A stretch of DNA of 64,000 nucleotides from Podocnemis expansa. Lineage: Eukaryota; Chordata; Testudines; Podocnemididae. Shown here in pieces: positions 22,706-33,069 of this stretch. The stretch spans positions 5,145,721 to 5,209,720 of the forward strand of contig ML681971.1 in assembly GCA_007922195.1 (NCBI GenBank), in the 5' to 3' direction. Positions within the stretch are counted from its first letter, which is position 1, and each line of letters starts with the position of its first letter. The position numbers and the translations under genes were made by a program. The notes beneath the pieces are model-generated. The model did not search any database and had not been told where the DNA came from. It worked only from the letters and a program-made list of their open reading frames with translations.

Positions 22706-24243
22706 TGTAATTCAGTGCAGCTCCACTGGAGTCAAGAAGTCAGCTTGTCAGCTGGAGTAAATCAGCATAGCTCTACTGATTTCGGTGGAGCTGTAGCAAT
22801 TCACACCAGCTAAGAATCTGGCCCAGTGCTCAGGGGCTTTCCCTCCCTGCCTCCAGTTGTCTCAATCACATGGGAGGGCTGCCCCGGCCTGGCCTATCTG
22901 GCACAGCTTGTGGGGACAGCTGACTGAACTTGGAATTGGTTGTGTCTGACTATGGCACAGGGAAAAGGGCCCACTCGCAGCCCTAGAGACTGAAGTCCAC
23001 TCTAGTCACAGGGCAGGTACAGCTCAGCCACCAGCAGTGAGAGCTTTCTCCTTCCCATGATGGGCATGCACGCTGGCTGCTATTAGCTGATGGGTGCAAT
23101 GGCCTTCATTGAGTGGCACAGCATGGCCCCCCCATGGTGTCCCACAATAGGTGCATGCCTGTTGCAGTACTACGCTTTCCCCACACTTGTGCTGTTCCAT
23201 AATCATCCTCCTATTGCATTAGCCTCTGGTACTGGTCCCACAGTTCCTGGCCCTTCTACCAGAAGCAAAAGCTTCTGGGAGATTTCAGAAAGCCTTCTGG
23301 GTCACTTCTATGAGCCCAGGGATTCTCCTGGAAGAGGGCAGAGCCCCCTCAGCTTGCTGGAAACCTGCATAATTTTCCAGAAAGCACGTATCAAGCCTGA
23401 GCCCAGCAGCCCCAGCACTGTCTCGAGACCAGTACACCATTGTTACTGATCAGCCTTGTTCCACAGAAAGGCCTTTTGACAAAACAAATCTCATGAAAAG
23501 CAGCCACTGCCATCAAAATTACTGAAGTGACCTGTAACATTTTGAGGTGTTTCAACATTCACTGGCATTGCTTATTTTTGTTACTGTATAGTTTATAAAT
23601 GGCTAGACATGATTCAGTTATATGAACTTACCCACCATCCTGTTGGAGCTGCAGTTCAATGTGCCTGATACTCCCATTCTCTTCTGAGCCAGTGTTCCCT
23701 AGTCAGATTGCATTTCCCGTTAGGCAAGGCACTTACAGCTGTATGACTCCCATGATCCACTACATCAGAGCTACTCCATCAAGGGCTCATTCACCTGCAC
23801 ATTTACCAATGTGATTTATGCCATCATGTGCCAGAAATGTCCCGTCCCCCCACCATCTCCCATCTTACACATGGGACAAACAGGACAGTTTCTGTGCAAA
23901 AGAATAAATAATCTGACATCAGGAATAACCACATTCAGAAACCAATAGGGGAACACTTTAATCTTCCTGATCACTCCACTTCTGACCTGTGAACAGCCAT
24001 ACTCAGACAAATGAATAACAAATCAAAGCTTCAAAGAGAAACTGCAGATTGGAATTCATATGTAGATTTTAGATAGAGAACTCGAGACTCAATAATACTA
24101 TAGGTTCTTTCCCCATTACAGCAGGTAATTTTGCTTTCCCCTCAACTTCTGCTATGTGATTTGATTTGCTGTGACAGTCAGACCTGATCCTATGACTTGC
24201 ACTCTCCTGCATTTGTTTTGCTCCCATTCTGTGAGTTCTCCGT

Positions 24244-24346
24244 TTTCAAGCATCTGACAAAGTGGGATTTTCTCCTGCAAAAGCTCATGTAATAAACAAA
24301 TTTGTTAGTCTTTAAAAGTGTTACCAGACTCCTTGTTTGTTTTACA
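24244..24346 (+). mobile_element. Palindromic-family half copy (sense)
   Basis: Reads AAGCATCTGACAAAGTGGGATTTTCTCCTGCAAAAGCTCATG, then TTTGTTAGTCTTTAAAAGTGTTACCAGACTCC. The conserved core is decayed (CTGACAA, CAAA). Confidence 0.8.
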
Positions 24347-24364
24347 TCAGAGGGAAGAGTTCAT

Positions 24365-24384
24365 TGCATCATGGGAGATGTAGT
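24365..24384 (-). promoter_or_regulatory. ZNF143-like motif
   Basis: The minus strand reads ACTACATCTCCCATGATGCA, close to the long ZNF143 (Staf) site ACTACAATTCCCAGAATGC. A CCAAT word follows at 24386-24390. The match is by eye. Such sites can also be carried by old repeats, and this one abuts a repeat copy. Confidence 0.4.
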
Positions 24385-24482
24385 CCAATCAGTGAACTCA
24401 GTCCATAGGAAACAAAGGGGGAACCAAACAACTTTCCTAGGGGCAACATTTCACAACAGGTAATTGCAGATTAATGTTGAAC

Positions 24483-24506
24483 TGACCTGACACTCAGGTC
24501 AGGTCA
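24483..24506. promoter_or_regulatory. Nuclear-receptor half-site cluster
   Basis: TGACCT at 24483-24488, then seven bases, then AGGTCA at 24496-24501 overlapping a second AGGTCA at 24501-24506. This gives an everted pair plus overlapping direct half-sites. Retinoic-acid receptors can bind everted and direct AGGTCA pairs, and STRA6 is a retinoic-acid-responsive gene in mammals, but the site is 17 kb from the STRA6 coding start and its spacing is not the classic DR5. Confidence 0.35.
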
Positions 24507-24959
24507 TCAAACCAAAATATTTCAGCTCAGGTTCCCAGAAGAGCAGTCCACCCAGTTGTTGGAGAGCAGGCCAGAAGAAATGCCATGATGGGTGAACTGA
24601 GCAGGGTGTGCCAGGATGGACCTGAAGCTGCTACTTGCGCTGAGCAGGCAGCATGATCTGGATCTGATGAAGCCAGGAGGTGGGTGCAACTACCCTCTTG
24701 AGAGCCAGCTCTGCCCTTTCGCAAATATGGGAGCTGGGATTTGCAGGAAACCATAAAATTCCTCCTCTTTCCCCAGAATCTGCAAAATCAGCCCCCATCA
24801 GTATGTATTAAAATACCTATACTCCAACATAGCAGGCCCCTTGCTCCTTGATCCCATCTTCCTCTGTCAGCTGCCATCACTGCTGCTGTGTCAGGATCCT
24901 GGTGGTATCCCAAAAAGATCCCCAAAATCATGGCACAGTATTAGGAATGTCTCATGCCA

Positions 24960-25150
24960 TGCTGGATGTGGGACATACAATGCTGGACTGGGAATCAGGG
25001 TCTATTCTCACTCTGCCACTGAGTTACTGTATGACCTTGGACAAATCACTTCCTCTCTTCCCAGACTCTGTCCATCTTGTCTATTCCAACTAATCTTTTT
25101 GGGACAGGGACAGTTTCATAATGGATATGTACTGCACCTAGCACAATAAC
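24960..25150 (+). repeat. MIR-like SINE with L2-type 3' end
   Basis: Contains CTGCCACTGAGTTACTGTATGACCTTGGACAAATCACTTCC and later GTACTGCACCTAGCACAAT. Both are MIR/L2 hallmarks. Confidence 0.65.
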
Positions 25151-25359
25151 TTCAGCTAGAAGTACTAGACCCTTCTGCGATAAAACCAGGCAAACTCCTG
25201 CAGGCCTGACACAGGACAGACTCCTTTTGAAGTCAATGGCCATTTCCCATGACTAAAGATTAGATAAATGCTACAAGGTTTGGGATCATAGCTTTTAGAT
25301 TTCTTTTATTAAGTATATCAGATCTTGCTTCCAGTTAGGTCTATGAGACATTATTACAT

Positions 25360-25462
25360 CACCTCTGCTTAACATGCAGAAGGTCCTGGGTTCAATTCCC
25401 AGGGGGTTGGACTTGATGATCTCATGAGGTCCCTTCCAGCCCTATGATTTGATTGATTGATC
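25360..25462 (+). mobile_element. tRNA-derived SINE, 5'-truncated second copy
   Basis: Same family as 5993-6104: CACCTCTGCTTAACATGCAGAAGGTCCTGGGTTCAATTCCCAGGGGGTTGGACTTGATGATCTCATGAGGTCCC, then a GATT microrepeat. The A-box end is missing. Confidence 0.85.
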
Positions 25463-26479
25463 AAGACCTTATGCAGAAGCTAGATAGGATCCACAGTGTT
25501 TGATGGAGACCCTGATGTTAGTCCTATACAGCTATACAAAGCGTAATACTCCTGACTGCTCCCTCCTCTGCTGTGCAGTGTGTATTGCTTAAATATCTTT
25601 TGGGGGGGACTTTTCTGATCCACAGTTTTTCCTGTGCTCTTTTTTCTGCTATTTGCGCACAGTAATCTGAGACCTGCCATATGTGAGCTGAGACTGAAAA
25701 AAATTAATTAAATGTAATATCACTAGATTAATTGACAATTCATGTTTGATCACATAATTAGCAATTGTATTCTAATATATTTGCACAAGGGAAGAAAGGA
25801 AATGAACCAAGATTGTTAAAGAAAGACAAGGAACAAGCTTTTCTATGTATAGTTTAATGGGGTTTCAGTTGGAGCCATGCACAGCTTTCAGAACAAATGA
25901 CATTTCACTCATGATCCCACACCAGAACCCTGGACCCTGTGAATTTTGGCATGATGACAAGGATTACAATCCAGGAAAGATTTGCTTAGCTGCTTATTTG
26001 CACCATTGACCTGCTGATTTAATTAGGGCTAGTCATGTTCATAAATATAAACACATGCTTAAGTCTCTGTAGAAGGAATCCAAATATCACAAATGGGCTG
26101 ACCAACACCTTTGATTTTAACAACATGTTTAAAAAGAACAACCATCTGAAATCTGGGTTCCAGTTTTTCAGCATGGGCCCATCGCTGCTTAATTTAAAAA
26201 CCTCCACTATGGCCCACATTTCCCAAGACTAGACCTTTGAAGAGGAGCTGGGGCCAATTCATGGCTTTGTTGGGGATCCCATGGGGCTTGGCAATTTGGA
26301 TTGAGATTCGTTTGTTTATTTCCACTTCAAAGAAACCCATGAAAACTGAAACAGACACATGGGGGCATGAACCTGAGGAAGGCAGACATGCACCTTCATG
26401 CTGAACAGAGGGCAGGTATTAGGAAAAGGTGAAACAAACCAGGTACATGCCTATGGCCTTGGATCTGCGAAGAGGTTTC

Positions 26480-27440
26480 ACTTGGAAACACTTGCTAATG
26501 GGAAGGGCTGATGTGGGGAAGGGGGGACAAGGGGCATGAACCACCAGAAGGCTAGCAGCAGAGTGGCCCACCCTGGATTCCCACCGTCCTTGCCACACCT
26601 AGACAAGACCCCACAGGACCAGCAATCAGTCAATCTAGGGAATTTGGTGCACTGGCTAGAGAGAGAACGACAGTCTCTGTGGAGCTCACTGACGTTTAAT
26701 TCCCCTTGGCACCTGAGACTTTGGCATTTTCGGCTGGTGCCGGAGTTACAGCCCCACAAGGCTGCTGGGTGGGCTCACTGTGTGGCATTGAGAACCAGGG
26801 TGCATTGCTGACAGACACGGCCCAGGCCCTGGATAAAGGCCTTGGACAGTTCCAGAGTGTCTCATGCTGAGGAATGTCACTGCCCTTCTGGGCAGCACTT
26901 CATGCCGTGTTGATGCCTCCATCATGGACACCATCCAGTGTCTTCCAGCTCCCCCAGCGCTGCTCTGCACAAATTTGCCTGACCCCATTAACCCCTTCCT
27001 GGCCAAGTCATCAGTTCCCGCGAGCATCATGGTCTCCTCAGCCAGCTCACCCTGGCATCCTTCTCTGGCACCCTTCCTTGCCAGAGGCAGCATCACAGCT
27101 GTGAACCATCCTCCCTCTCCAACTGCTTCCTCAGCGCCTCCTAGGAGCACACACTGTGGGAGCCTACAGGGCCCTTTTCACTTGTGTGCTATGGGCTCTA
27201 CCAGGAACAGCACTCAGGTTTCTGGTGCCCACCTGCAGCGCAGCGACACCAGCACAGACGAGTGATGTCATCAGGGGAGCGCAACGGCGCTGTCCCCATT
27301 TTGGCGCCCCTCAAACTTCAGCACCCCCTGCAACGCTTACCCGGCTTATTGGGTTGTGCTGGCCCTGGGCTTTACCACCCTGCTCTAAGTCAGGTGCTAG
27401 GACAGCCCCAGGGTCATGAACGCCCAGACAAACCCAAGCA
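26480..27440. other. GC-rich segment with overlapping long open frames
   Basis: About 1 kb that stands out in base composition. It has open frames of 133 codons (+, 26864-27265) and 134 codons (-, 26746-27150) over nearly the same bases, and a cluster of CpGs at 27265-27310 (GGAGCGCAACGGCGC). No homology was recognised for either frame and no splice pattern was found. It could be a decayed repeat or part of a 5' region of CCDC33, 1-1.7 kb upstream of its ATG. Confidence 0.35.
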
Positions 27441-28241
27441 CCATGCACAGGTGGGAACTGGAGCCATTAATGAGGGAAGCTCACTGACCAGACCTGAGTG
27501 AGGCACTGAGACCCATGCACACTCTCACCCCATTAACACCCCCATGGGCAGGATCAGCCCCTAGCATCTCAAGCCCAGCCAGCAGTGAATGCACTGCTCC
27601 TGAAATGCAATACATTGGTGGGTTGCTGGCTTTGCCCTGACTGTCTCCCTGGGTGAGTCTCCCTCCCTCCGTCTGTAGCAGCCTTTGTTTGCTGGAGGTG
27701 GGTGGCAGTTTGCATCTAGTTACCTGGTTTCATGGCAAACAAAGTTCAAAGCACCTGCTGGCTCGCCCTTCCTTTCTCTCTCCTATAGAGCAGGTGAGGC
27801 AGGAGGGTGCTGGGCTCCCTCTCTCTTGCTCTCAGTGCAGCACACTTATTTCAGTGCTCTCCCACAATCACCCCAGGACACCCCCCAAGGCTGGGGTGGA
27901 TTTTGAATGAAATATGTGACTGAAATGTGAAAGGACATGCCAGGACACTGAGGAGCAGCTGCAGCGGAAAGCAACCATCTAGAAGAAAGGCCAGGTTTGT
28001 GGAGACAGGGTGCCCACAGTAAAGAGAGCTTGGCTCAGAAACTGAGAGTCACCTGCACTGACTGGGGGTTTGGCCCGTGGGTGGATGTGGTGTCAGAAAT
28101 CGTGGGCATCTGTTCAGAGGGCTGCCTGCTGTCGCAAAGGGAGGGGCTTGCTCCAGGGCAGGGTGCAGATCTTCCAGGCTTCAGGGCATCACAGAGGGTA
28201 ACAGAAAAGCTCAGCCCCGTTCCCTGGAAAAGGCTCTCCCC

Positions 28242-28551
28242 ATGACTACCAGGGCAGCAGAGCCCCGTGTGCCCATGACCCTGCAGAGGGCACGTCTCAG
28301 GGCTGAGGAGAAGACCTTGGACTTCGAGTTTGAGGTGGTGAACGTGCAGTTCAATGAGAAGGGCCGATATGCCCTGAGGCTGACAGTGGAAAACCCGCTG
28401 CTGGAGGGCTCTGGGGCTGGGGTGCGCCTGTGGGTGAATGAGGGAGATGTCCTCTACACCAGCTCGGGGATGACTGACATCATTGAGCAGAGCAACCTTA
28501 GCGAGATCTACGCCTTCCAGAGGAGGAGATTTGTCTTCACCCTGCCCAGAG
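28242..28551 (+). CDS. CCDC33: CCDC33 first coding exon
   Basis: The ATG at 28242 opens a frame of 103 codons plus one base, ending at the donor G|GTAAGA (28552). The peptide contains RLRAEEKTLDFEFEVVN, FNEKGRYALRL, VENPLLEGSGAGV and FVFTLPRG, closely matching the N-terminus of CCDC33. The spacing from ATG to the AEEKTLD motif is the same 20 residues as I recall for human, which fixes the start, although the Kozak context is weak and the frame stays open upstream. CCDC33 is a testis-enriched protein with C2-like domains; mouse work described it as peroxisomal and PEX13-interacting. This exon is the start of the first beta-rich region. The gene runs divergently from STRA6. It may have non-coding 5' exons upstream. 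Confidence 0.93.
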
Positions 28552-29118
28552 GTAAGAGGCTGGCTATGAGGGTTGTGGGAAAGGAGAAGGGCACAGGCCA
28601 ACACCTCAGGCTGTCATTGAATTCAAGCTCACCTGCTCGGGACTCACCAGGGACCGATTCATCACAGATCCCTGGAGCTCTTGAGTTGTGGTTCCTAGAC
28701 AGGCATTAAAGTGCATCAGGTCCCAGGCCTAGACTCATCCCTGGTACCCACTGCCATGGGGGCTCCAGGCTAGGTACTGCCAGGGGCCACCTCTGCAACA
28801 TGCTATGGATGGGACCATCCATGGAGTGTGGGTGGGTAGGGTGCAAGGTGGCATCAGAGGGAGGGGAGCAGGGGGCTGGGGTGGGTAAGAGGGGGTGTTG
28901 GAATCAGGGGCTAGGGTGGGCGGGGTTGTTGGAGACAGGAGCAGGGGGCGGGGGCGGGGGGGGTGTGGGGGGCGGGGACGGGGGGGGCGGGGGTGGGCAT
29001 GGGTGCTGTAGGCAGGAAATCAGGGGCTGGGGCTAGCAGAAGCAGCTTTCCTGAGCTAATTCAGCCATTGAGCTCCAAACGAGTCCCTCTGTAACATTTG
29101 CCTGGGATTTGGGGCCAG
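28552..29118 (+). other. CCDC33 intron 1
   Basis: A short 567-base intron (GTAAGA...GGGGCCAG) with a phase-1 junction. It carries the G-rich minisatellite at 28858-29030. Confidence 0.9.
28858..29030 (+). repeat. G-rich minisatellite in CCDC33 intron 1
   Basis: Three to four imperfect units of roughly 45-50 bases, built on CAGGGGCTGGGGTGGG...GTTGGAGACAGGAG. The part at 28946-28996 is almost pure G tracts (GGGGGCGGGGGCGGGGGGGGTG...). Many runs of four or more G separated by one or two bases on the coding strand could form G-quadruplexes in DNA or pre-mRNA. The string of overlapping G runs is also a sequencing hazard. Confidence 0.8.
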
Positions 29119-29618
29119 GATTCTGCAAGAATGACAAGAACCACGACGTGCGGCTCCGGATTGAGGCCCTGCGGCTCCGTGGGCCTTCGCTGAACAGTGG
29201 CCTCCGGGCTGGAGAAGCCTTCTTTGCCATCTACCCCCGCACCAATCAGCCACGCATGAACCTCTTTGCCAAGCAGGATGAGGACTTGTACTGCTACAGC
29301 GACGTCATGGCACTGCTGCGGGTGGGCGAGGATGAGCTGGCAATGCATTGTGGGAGGCTGGCCTACACTGTGTCCTTCCATGAGCACCGCCCGCCTGCCA
29401 GCAAGGGGACACCAGTGTCTTCCCAACAGCTTTCACCGTGTCCGTCCGCAAGGGAGGCTGGGACACAAGATGGGGTGTATACCCCACGAATGCCCTCCAC
29501 AGCGCCCTTCCACTCTCTAGATGGCCCCATTCAGAGTTACCCACACTCTCTTCCACAAGTGTCAACATCATCTGCCGACCATTCGCTGCCCCTTGGGCGC
29601 CGCAGCCTCTCTCCCGAG
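29119..29618 (+). CDS. CCDC33: CCDC33 coding exon 2
   Basis: The acceptor CCAG at 29115-29118 opens the exon. Its first two bases complete Gly104 and the frame continues FCKNDKNHDVRLRIEALRL, then GEAFFAIYPRTNQPRMN, then EDLYCYSDVMALLR and HCGRLAYTVSFHEHR. All match the CCDC33 N-terminal region, where human has FCKND, GEAIFPIFPR and HCGSLAYSVAFHVHR. From about 29400 the peptide becomes low in complexity (Ser/Pro-rich) and diverges. The donor GAG|GTAGGG at 29619 gives 166 codons and phase 0. It is the best donor I see before the frame closes, but the exon could end earlier, because the last 70 codons lack clear homology. Confidence 0.88.
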
Positions 29619-29956
29619 GTAGGGCATGCCAGGGAAAGCTGTGCCAGCTGTGCTGCAGTAGGGAGGGAAGCTGGTGAAATGGGCAGGAGCTGGGCGGGGG
29701 CGGGGGGAGACCCCAGGGCTAAGCCCCAGGCCATGTACAAGATGCTGATGCTTCCACTCTAAGCCCAGCAGGATCCTAACAGCTCATTCTCCTTCGAAGC
29801 TGAAGGAATGTGGTACTGGCGGACCTAAGTCCGTGTCCTTGTTGCATGGCTATGAACCCCGCTACAGCTACTCTGGTGCTGGCAAACCCCATACACAGTG
29901 GGGTGTCCCAAGGGAGGCTGGCCCTTTAAGAAGAGAGGTGTGGGAAAATGCTTTGA

Positions 29957-30017
29957 TCACATGACAGTGGGGAAGGTCATGTGATGACTCAGGCCAGCCA
30001 GCCTTAGGGATATAAAG
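29957..30017 (+). promoter_or_regulatory. Promoter-like cluster (two E-boxes, AP-1, TATA)
   Basis: Within 61 bases there are TCACATGAC (29957), its inverted copy GTCATGTGA (29976), an AP-1 word TGACTCA (29985-29991) and TATAAAG (30011-30017), 20 bases downstream of the AP-1 site. The order and spacing look like a compact promoter, perhaps an old LTR. No LTR ends or target duplication were identified. Confidence 0.4.
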
Positions 30018-30523
30018 GCCAGCAGGGTGTAAATCTGATTGGAGTTTTGGGGAAGTAGCAAAATCAGGATCAGTGGGGGAGGCTGAATGGTTCAGTTCAG
30101 TCTGGGAAGGGTCTGATGTATTGCCTACAGCTTTGGTTTAGCACAGGTGGAGGTTGGGGCAGCATTTCTCTTCTCAGAACTAGGAGTACTGCTCCCCTTG
30201 CCCAGTGCCAACTCTTCCTAACCAGCACCTCCTGATTCATGGGTATCCTGGTAACATCAGGGGGCTGATTACTGCTCTGCCCCAGGGCTAGTGCAGGGAA
30301 GTGATCAAGGTACATCATGTGTAATATGTGTGGTAACGTTTCCTTTTGCAGTTGGAAGGCTTAGGTCGCTCATCCCTCAGATCTTTAGTCAGTGCACTCC
30401 TAGATCTGTCTGACTATCCCCTGTCTGGTCTTCCTGGGCCCACCCTTACCATTCTGAGAAGAAACCCCAGACAGGCAGGGTAATTATGGTGGGCTGGATG
30501 TCCTGTAAAGCCTCCTTTTGAGT

Positions 30524-30880
30524 CATAGAAGCTATGTCTACATCTAGGATTTTAGTTTGAACTAACCTGGACTTTTTAGCTTGAACTAGCTGCACATTCT
30601 AGTTTGAGCTGAAGTTTTAGTTTGAACTAGAACATGTGGCTAGTTTGAACTAACAGGCTAGTTTCAACTTTTGTAGTCTAAAATAGCCATTACTTTGGGC
30701 CTTGTCCATGCTTTGAACTAAGCATGGAAATCTCAACTAAATACCAGGTCTTACTAGTTCAGACTAAGCTTTGGCTAGTCTGAACTAAGAAATTTCTTAG
30801 CTTGGACTAGGCAAAGCCTAGTGTGGCCATGGGTCAAATTAGTCTAGACTAAGTTGGCTGTGTAGACATGGCCAGAGAAG
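30524..30880. mobile_element. MITE with 8-bp TSD and TAGTTTGAACTAA repeats
   Basis: CATAGAAG (30524-30531) and CAGAGAAG (30873-30880) match at 7 of 8 positions and bracket a 341-base element. The ends CTATGTCTACA and TGTAGACATGG are inverted. Inside, the near-palindromic word TAGTTTGAACTA and relatives (TAGTCTGAACTAA, TTAGTCTAGACTAA) recur about ten times in both orientations, so the whole element can fold back. The 8-base duplication suggests a hAT-type transposase. Confidence 0.75.
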
Positions 30881-31418
30881 CTGGGGATGACCCAGCGCCT
30901 GGCAGAAGTGAGACCTCTTTCTGGATCCTGGGGATATAGCTGTTGTGAGGATGGCTTTCCTGGTAGCTGGAAGCCAGCCAGGTTCATGCTTTTATGGCAG
31001 GATCTCTTTGAAGCTGAGTGGCACAGGGCTCAGGGAGGCCAAGCTATAATAACACCTCACCTGATCACCACACGGCAATCCAGTAGTTCTTGCCTGAGAC
31101 AGAGCTATGGCGGTTGGTCAGTTCCTGGGCTCTTCCACCTCTTGCCAAACCCCATGGAGCTGTGACACTGCTTGGAGGGATTTCTGGTAGCTCCTGGGGA
31201 AAGGCACATGGAGGTGGTATTCTTCCTTGAAGTGTCCAGGCCACAGAAGAAGCTCTCCACCCCTTTGCAGAGGGGGGTGGCCTGGTGCATTTTGGGTAGG
31301 AGGAGATCTGCTTTGGGAGACTATAAGGGCAGTGGGGCTGCATAGCTACAGTTTCTGACAGCATCTTGGCCTATATTCTTCTCCTCCCCTGAAATATTGC
31401 TCCTTATCATCTCTCTAG

Positions 31419-31625
31419 CAGATGCCTGAGCGGCCTGGTGAACCTGACCAAGGAGCCTCCTCAGAGCTAAGGAATGACTCTGAAGATGAGGTGCGCTCCT
31501 CCTCTTCGTCCTCGCCTTCCTTACATGCTGTTCCAAGGCGATTGCCAAGTGATGCAAGTTTCCATCTCTCTTCACCAGAACACAGCCCCATGCTGGGATC
31601 CCAGGACCCCTACGCTGGGATGCAG
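31419..31625 (+). CDS. CCDC33: CCDC33 coding exon 3 (probable, Ser-rich linker)
   Basis: A tandem acceptor, TCTCTCTAG|CAG|ATG, allows entry at 31419 or 31422, differing by one Gln codon. The frame runs 68 codons from 31422 to the strong donor CAG|GTAAGT at 31626, phase 0 at both ends and compatible with exon 2. The peptide is acidic and serine-rich (DSEDEVRSSSSSSP, then SFHLSSPEHSP), so homology cannot confirm it. The case rests on splice signals, phase and the absence of stops. It would be a disordered linker before the next C2-like domain, which should be encoded further right but was not found. Confidence 0.55.
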
Positions 31626-31865
31626 GTAAGTGCCCCAGCATCTCATCCACCAAATGTGAGGGTCTAGCAGGAGATGGTGTGCTTAGCTGGCAAACAAAAC
31701 ATTATGCCATTGCTGGTCTTCTCCACTCTCAACACTGTCTGGTTGGAGCTTCCCTGGTTTTAGACAGGAACTGGAAAAGATTTACTGAGACTAGCCACTC
31801 CAGGAGGTTTTGGAGAGTGTTGGGGACAACTTTGTGGTGCAAATGTTAGGGGCACCAACTAGGGG

Positions 31866-33065
31866 CTGAAGTCCTCTTGACCTGCTGCTCATAAATTGAG
31901 AAGAATTAGTAGGGGAGGTAGAAGTGGGTGGCAACCTGGGTAGCAGTGATCACAAGATGGTCAAGTTCATGATTCTGACAAAAAGAAGAAAGGAGAGTAT
32001 CAGAATATGTACCTTGGACTTCAGGAAAGCAAACATTGACTCCCTTACTGAACAGATGGGTAAGATCCTGTAGGAGGCTCATATGAGGGGAAAGGAGTCC
32101 TGGAGAGCTGGTAGTATTTTAAAAGAACCTTTTTGAAGGCTTGGTTATGGGAAGAAACCATCCTGATGTTCAGAAATAAACGCTAAACTGGTCACCAGCC
32201 ACATTTTGCTCAAGAGAAAAATCTTTGGTTAGCTTAAAAATGAAAAGCAAACCTTCAAAATATGGAGCATGACCAGGCAAGAATAGTATAAAAACATTGC
32301 TTGAGCATGCAAGAGTGAAAATAGGAAGGCCAAAGCCCATTTAGAGTTATAGCTAGCAAGGGATGTGAAGCATAGCAAGAAGGGTTTCTACAGGTATGTT
32401 AGCAACAAGAAGATCAGGGAAAGTGAGTGGCCCTTCCAGAATGTGGGAAGCAACCTAGTGAAAGATATGGAAAAAGCTGAAGTTCTCAGTGCTTTTTTTA
32501 TGGCCTTTGTCTCCACAGGCAAGGGACTACTCTACTGGGCAGCACAAAGTGGGGAGGAGGTGAGCAGCTCTCAGTGTGGAAAGAACAGATCTGGAACTAT
32601 GTAGGAAGGCTGTACGTGCACAGGTCCATGGGGCTGGATGCAAAGCATCCTAGGGTACTGAAAGAGTTGGTTGATGTGACTCCAGAGCCATTGGCCATTA
32701 TCTTTGGGGGGACTTGTGGAGATCGAGGTTAGTCCCGAATGATTGGAAAAAGGCAAATCTAGTGCCATCTTCAAAAAAAGAAAGAAAGAGGAATCAGGGA
32801 ACTACAGATGAGTCAACCTCACCTTTGTCCCTAGAAAAATCATGTAGCTGGTCCTCAAGGAATCCATTCTGAGGCACTTGGAGAAGAGGGAAGTGATCAG
32901 GAACAGTCAGCCTGGATTCACCAATGACAAGTCATGCCTGGCCAACCTGATTGCATCCTCTGATGAGGAGACTGGTTATGTGGAAGTGGGAAAAGTGGTG
33001 GATGTGAGATCTCTGACTTTAGCAAAGGGTTCACATTCTGGCTTGGAAAAAGCCCTGGCTGGCAT
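31866..33065 (+). pseudogene. CR1 LINE fragment, plus strand
   Basis: Successive broken frames encode the end of the endonuclease (GGNLGSSDHKMVKF near 31930-31975), the linker (FYRYVSNKK, then [12 protein letters not shown] near 32385-32500) and the start of the reverse transcriptase (GSRCKAS-type region and FTNDKSCLANLIAS near 32917-32970). Many stops and frameshifts show a dead copy. It lies just downstream of CCDC33 exon 3, probably within an intron. Confidence 0.85.
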
Positions 33066-33069
33066 AGTG

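Larger units (their letters stand above)
29619..31418 (+). other. CCDC33 intron 2
   Basis: Phase-0 intron of about 1.8 kb. It contains a promoter-like cluster (29957-30017) and an 8-bp-TSD MITE (30532-30872). The rest is unremarkable. Confidence 0.65.

Noticed and set aside
28077..28241. Extension of the CCDC33 frame upstream of 28242
   Set aside because: The frame is open but the residues are unlike the family. The start at 28242 gives the family's usual N-terminal length.
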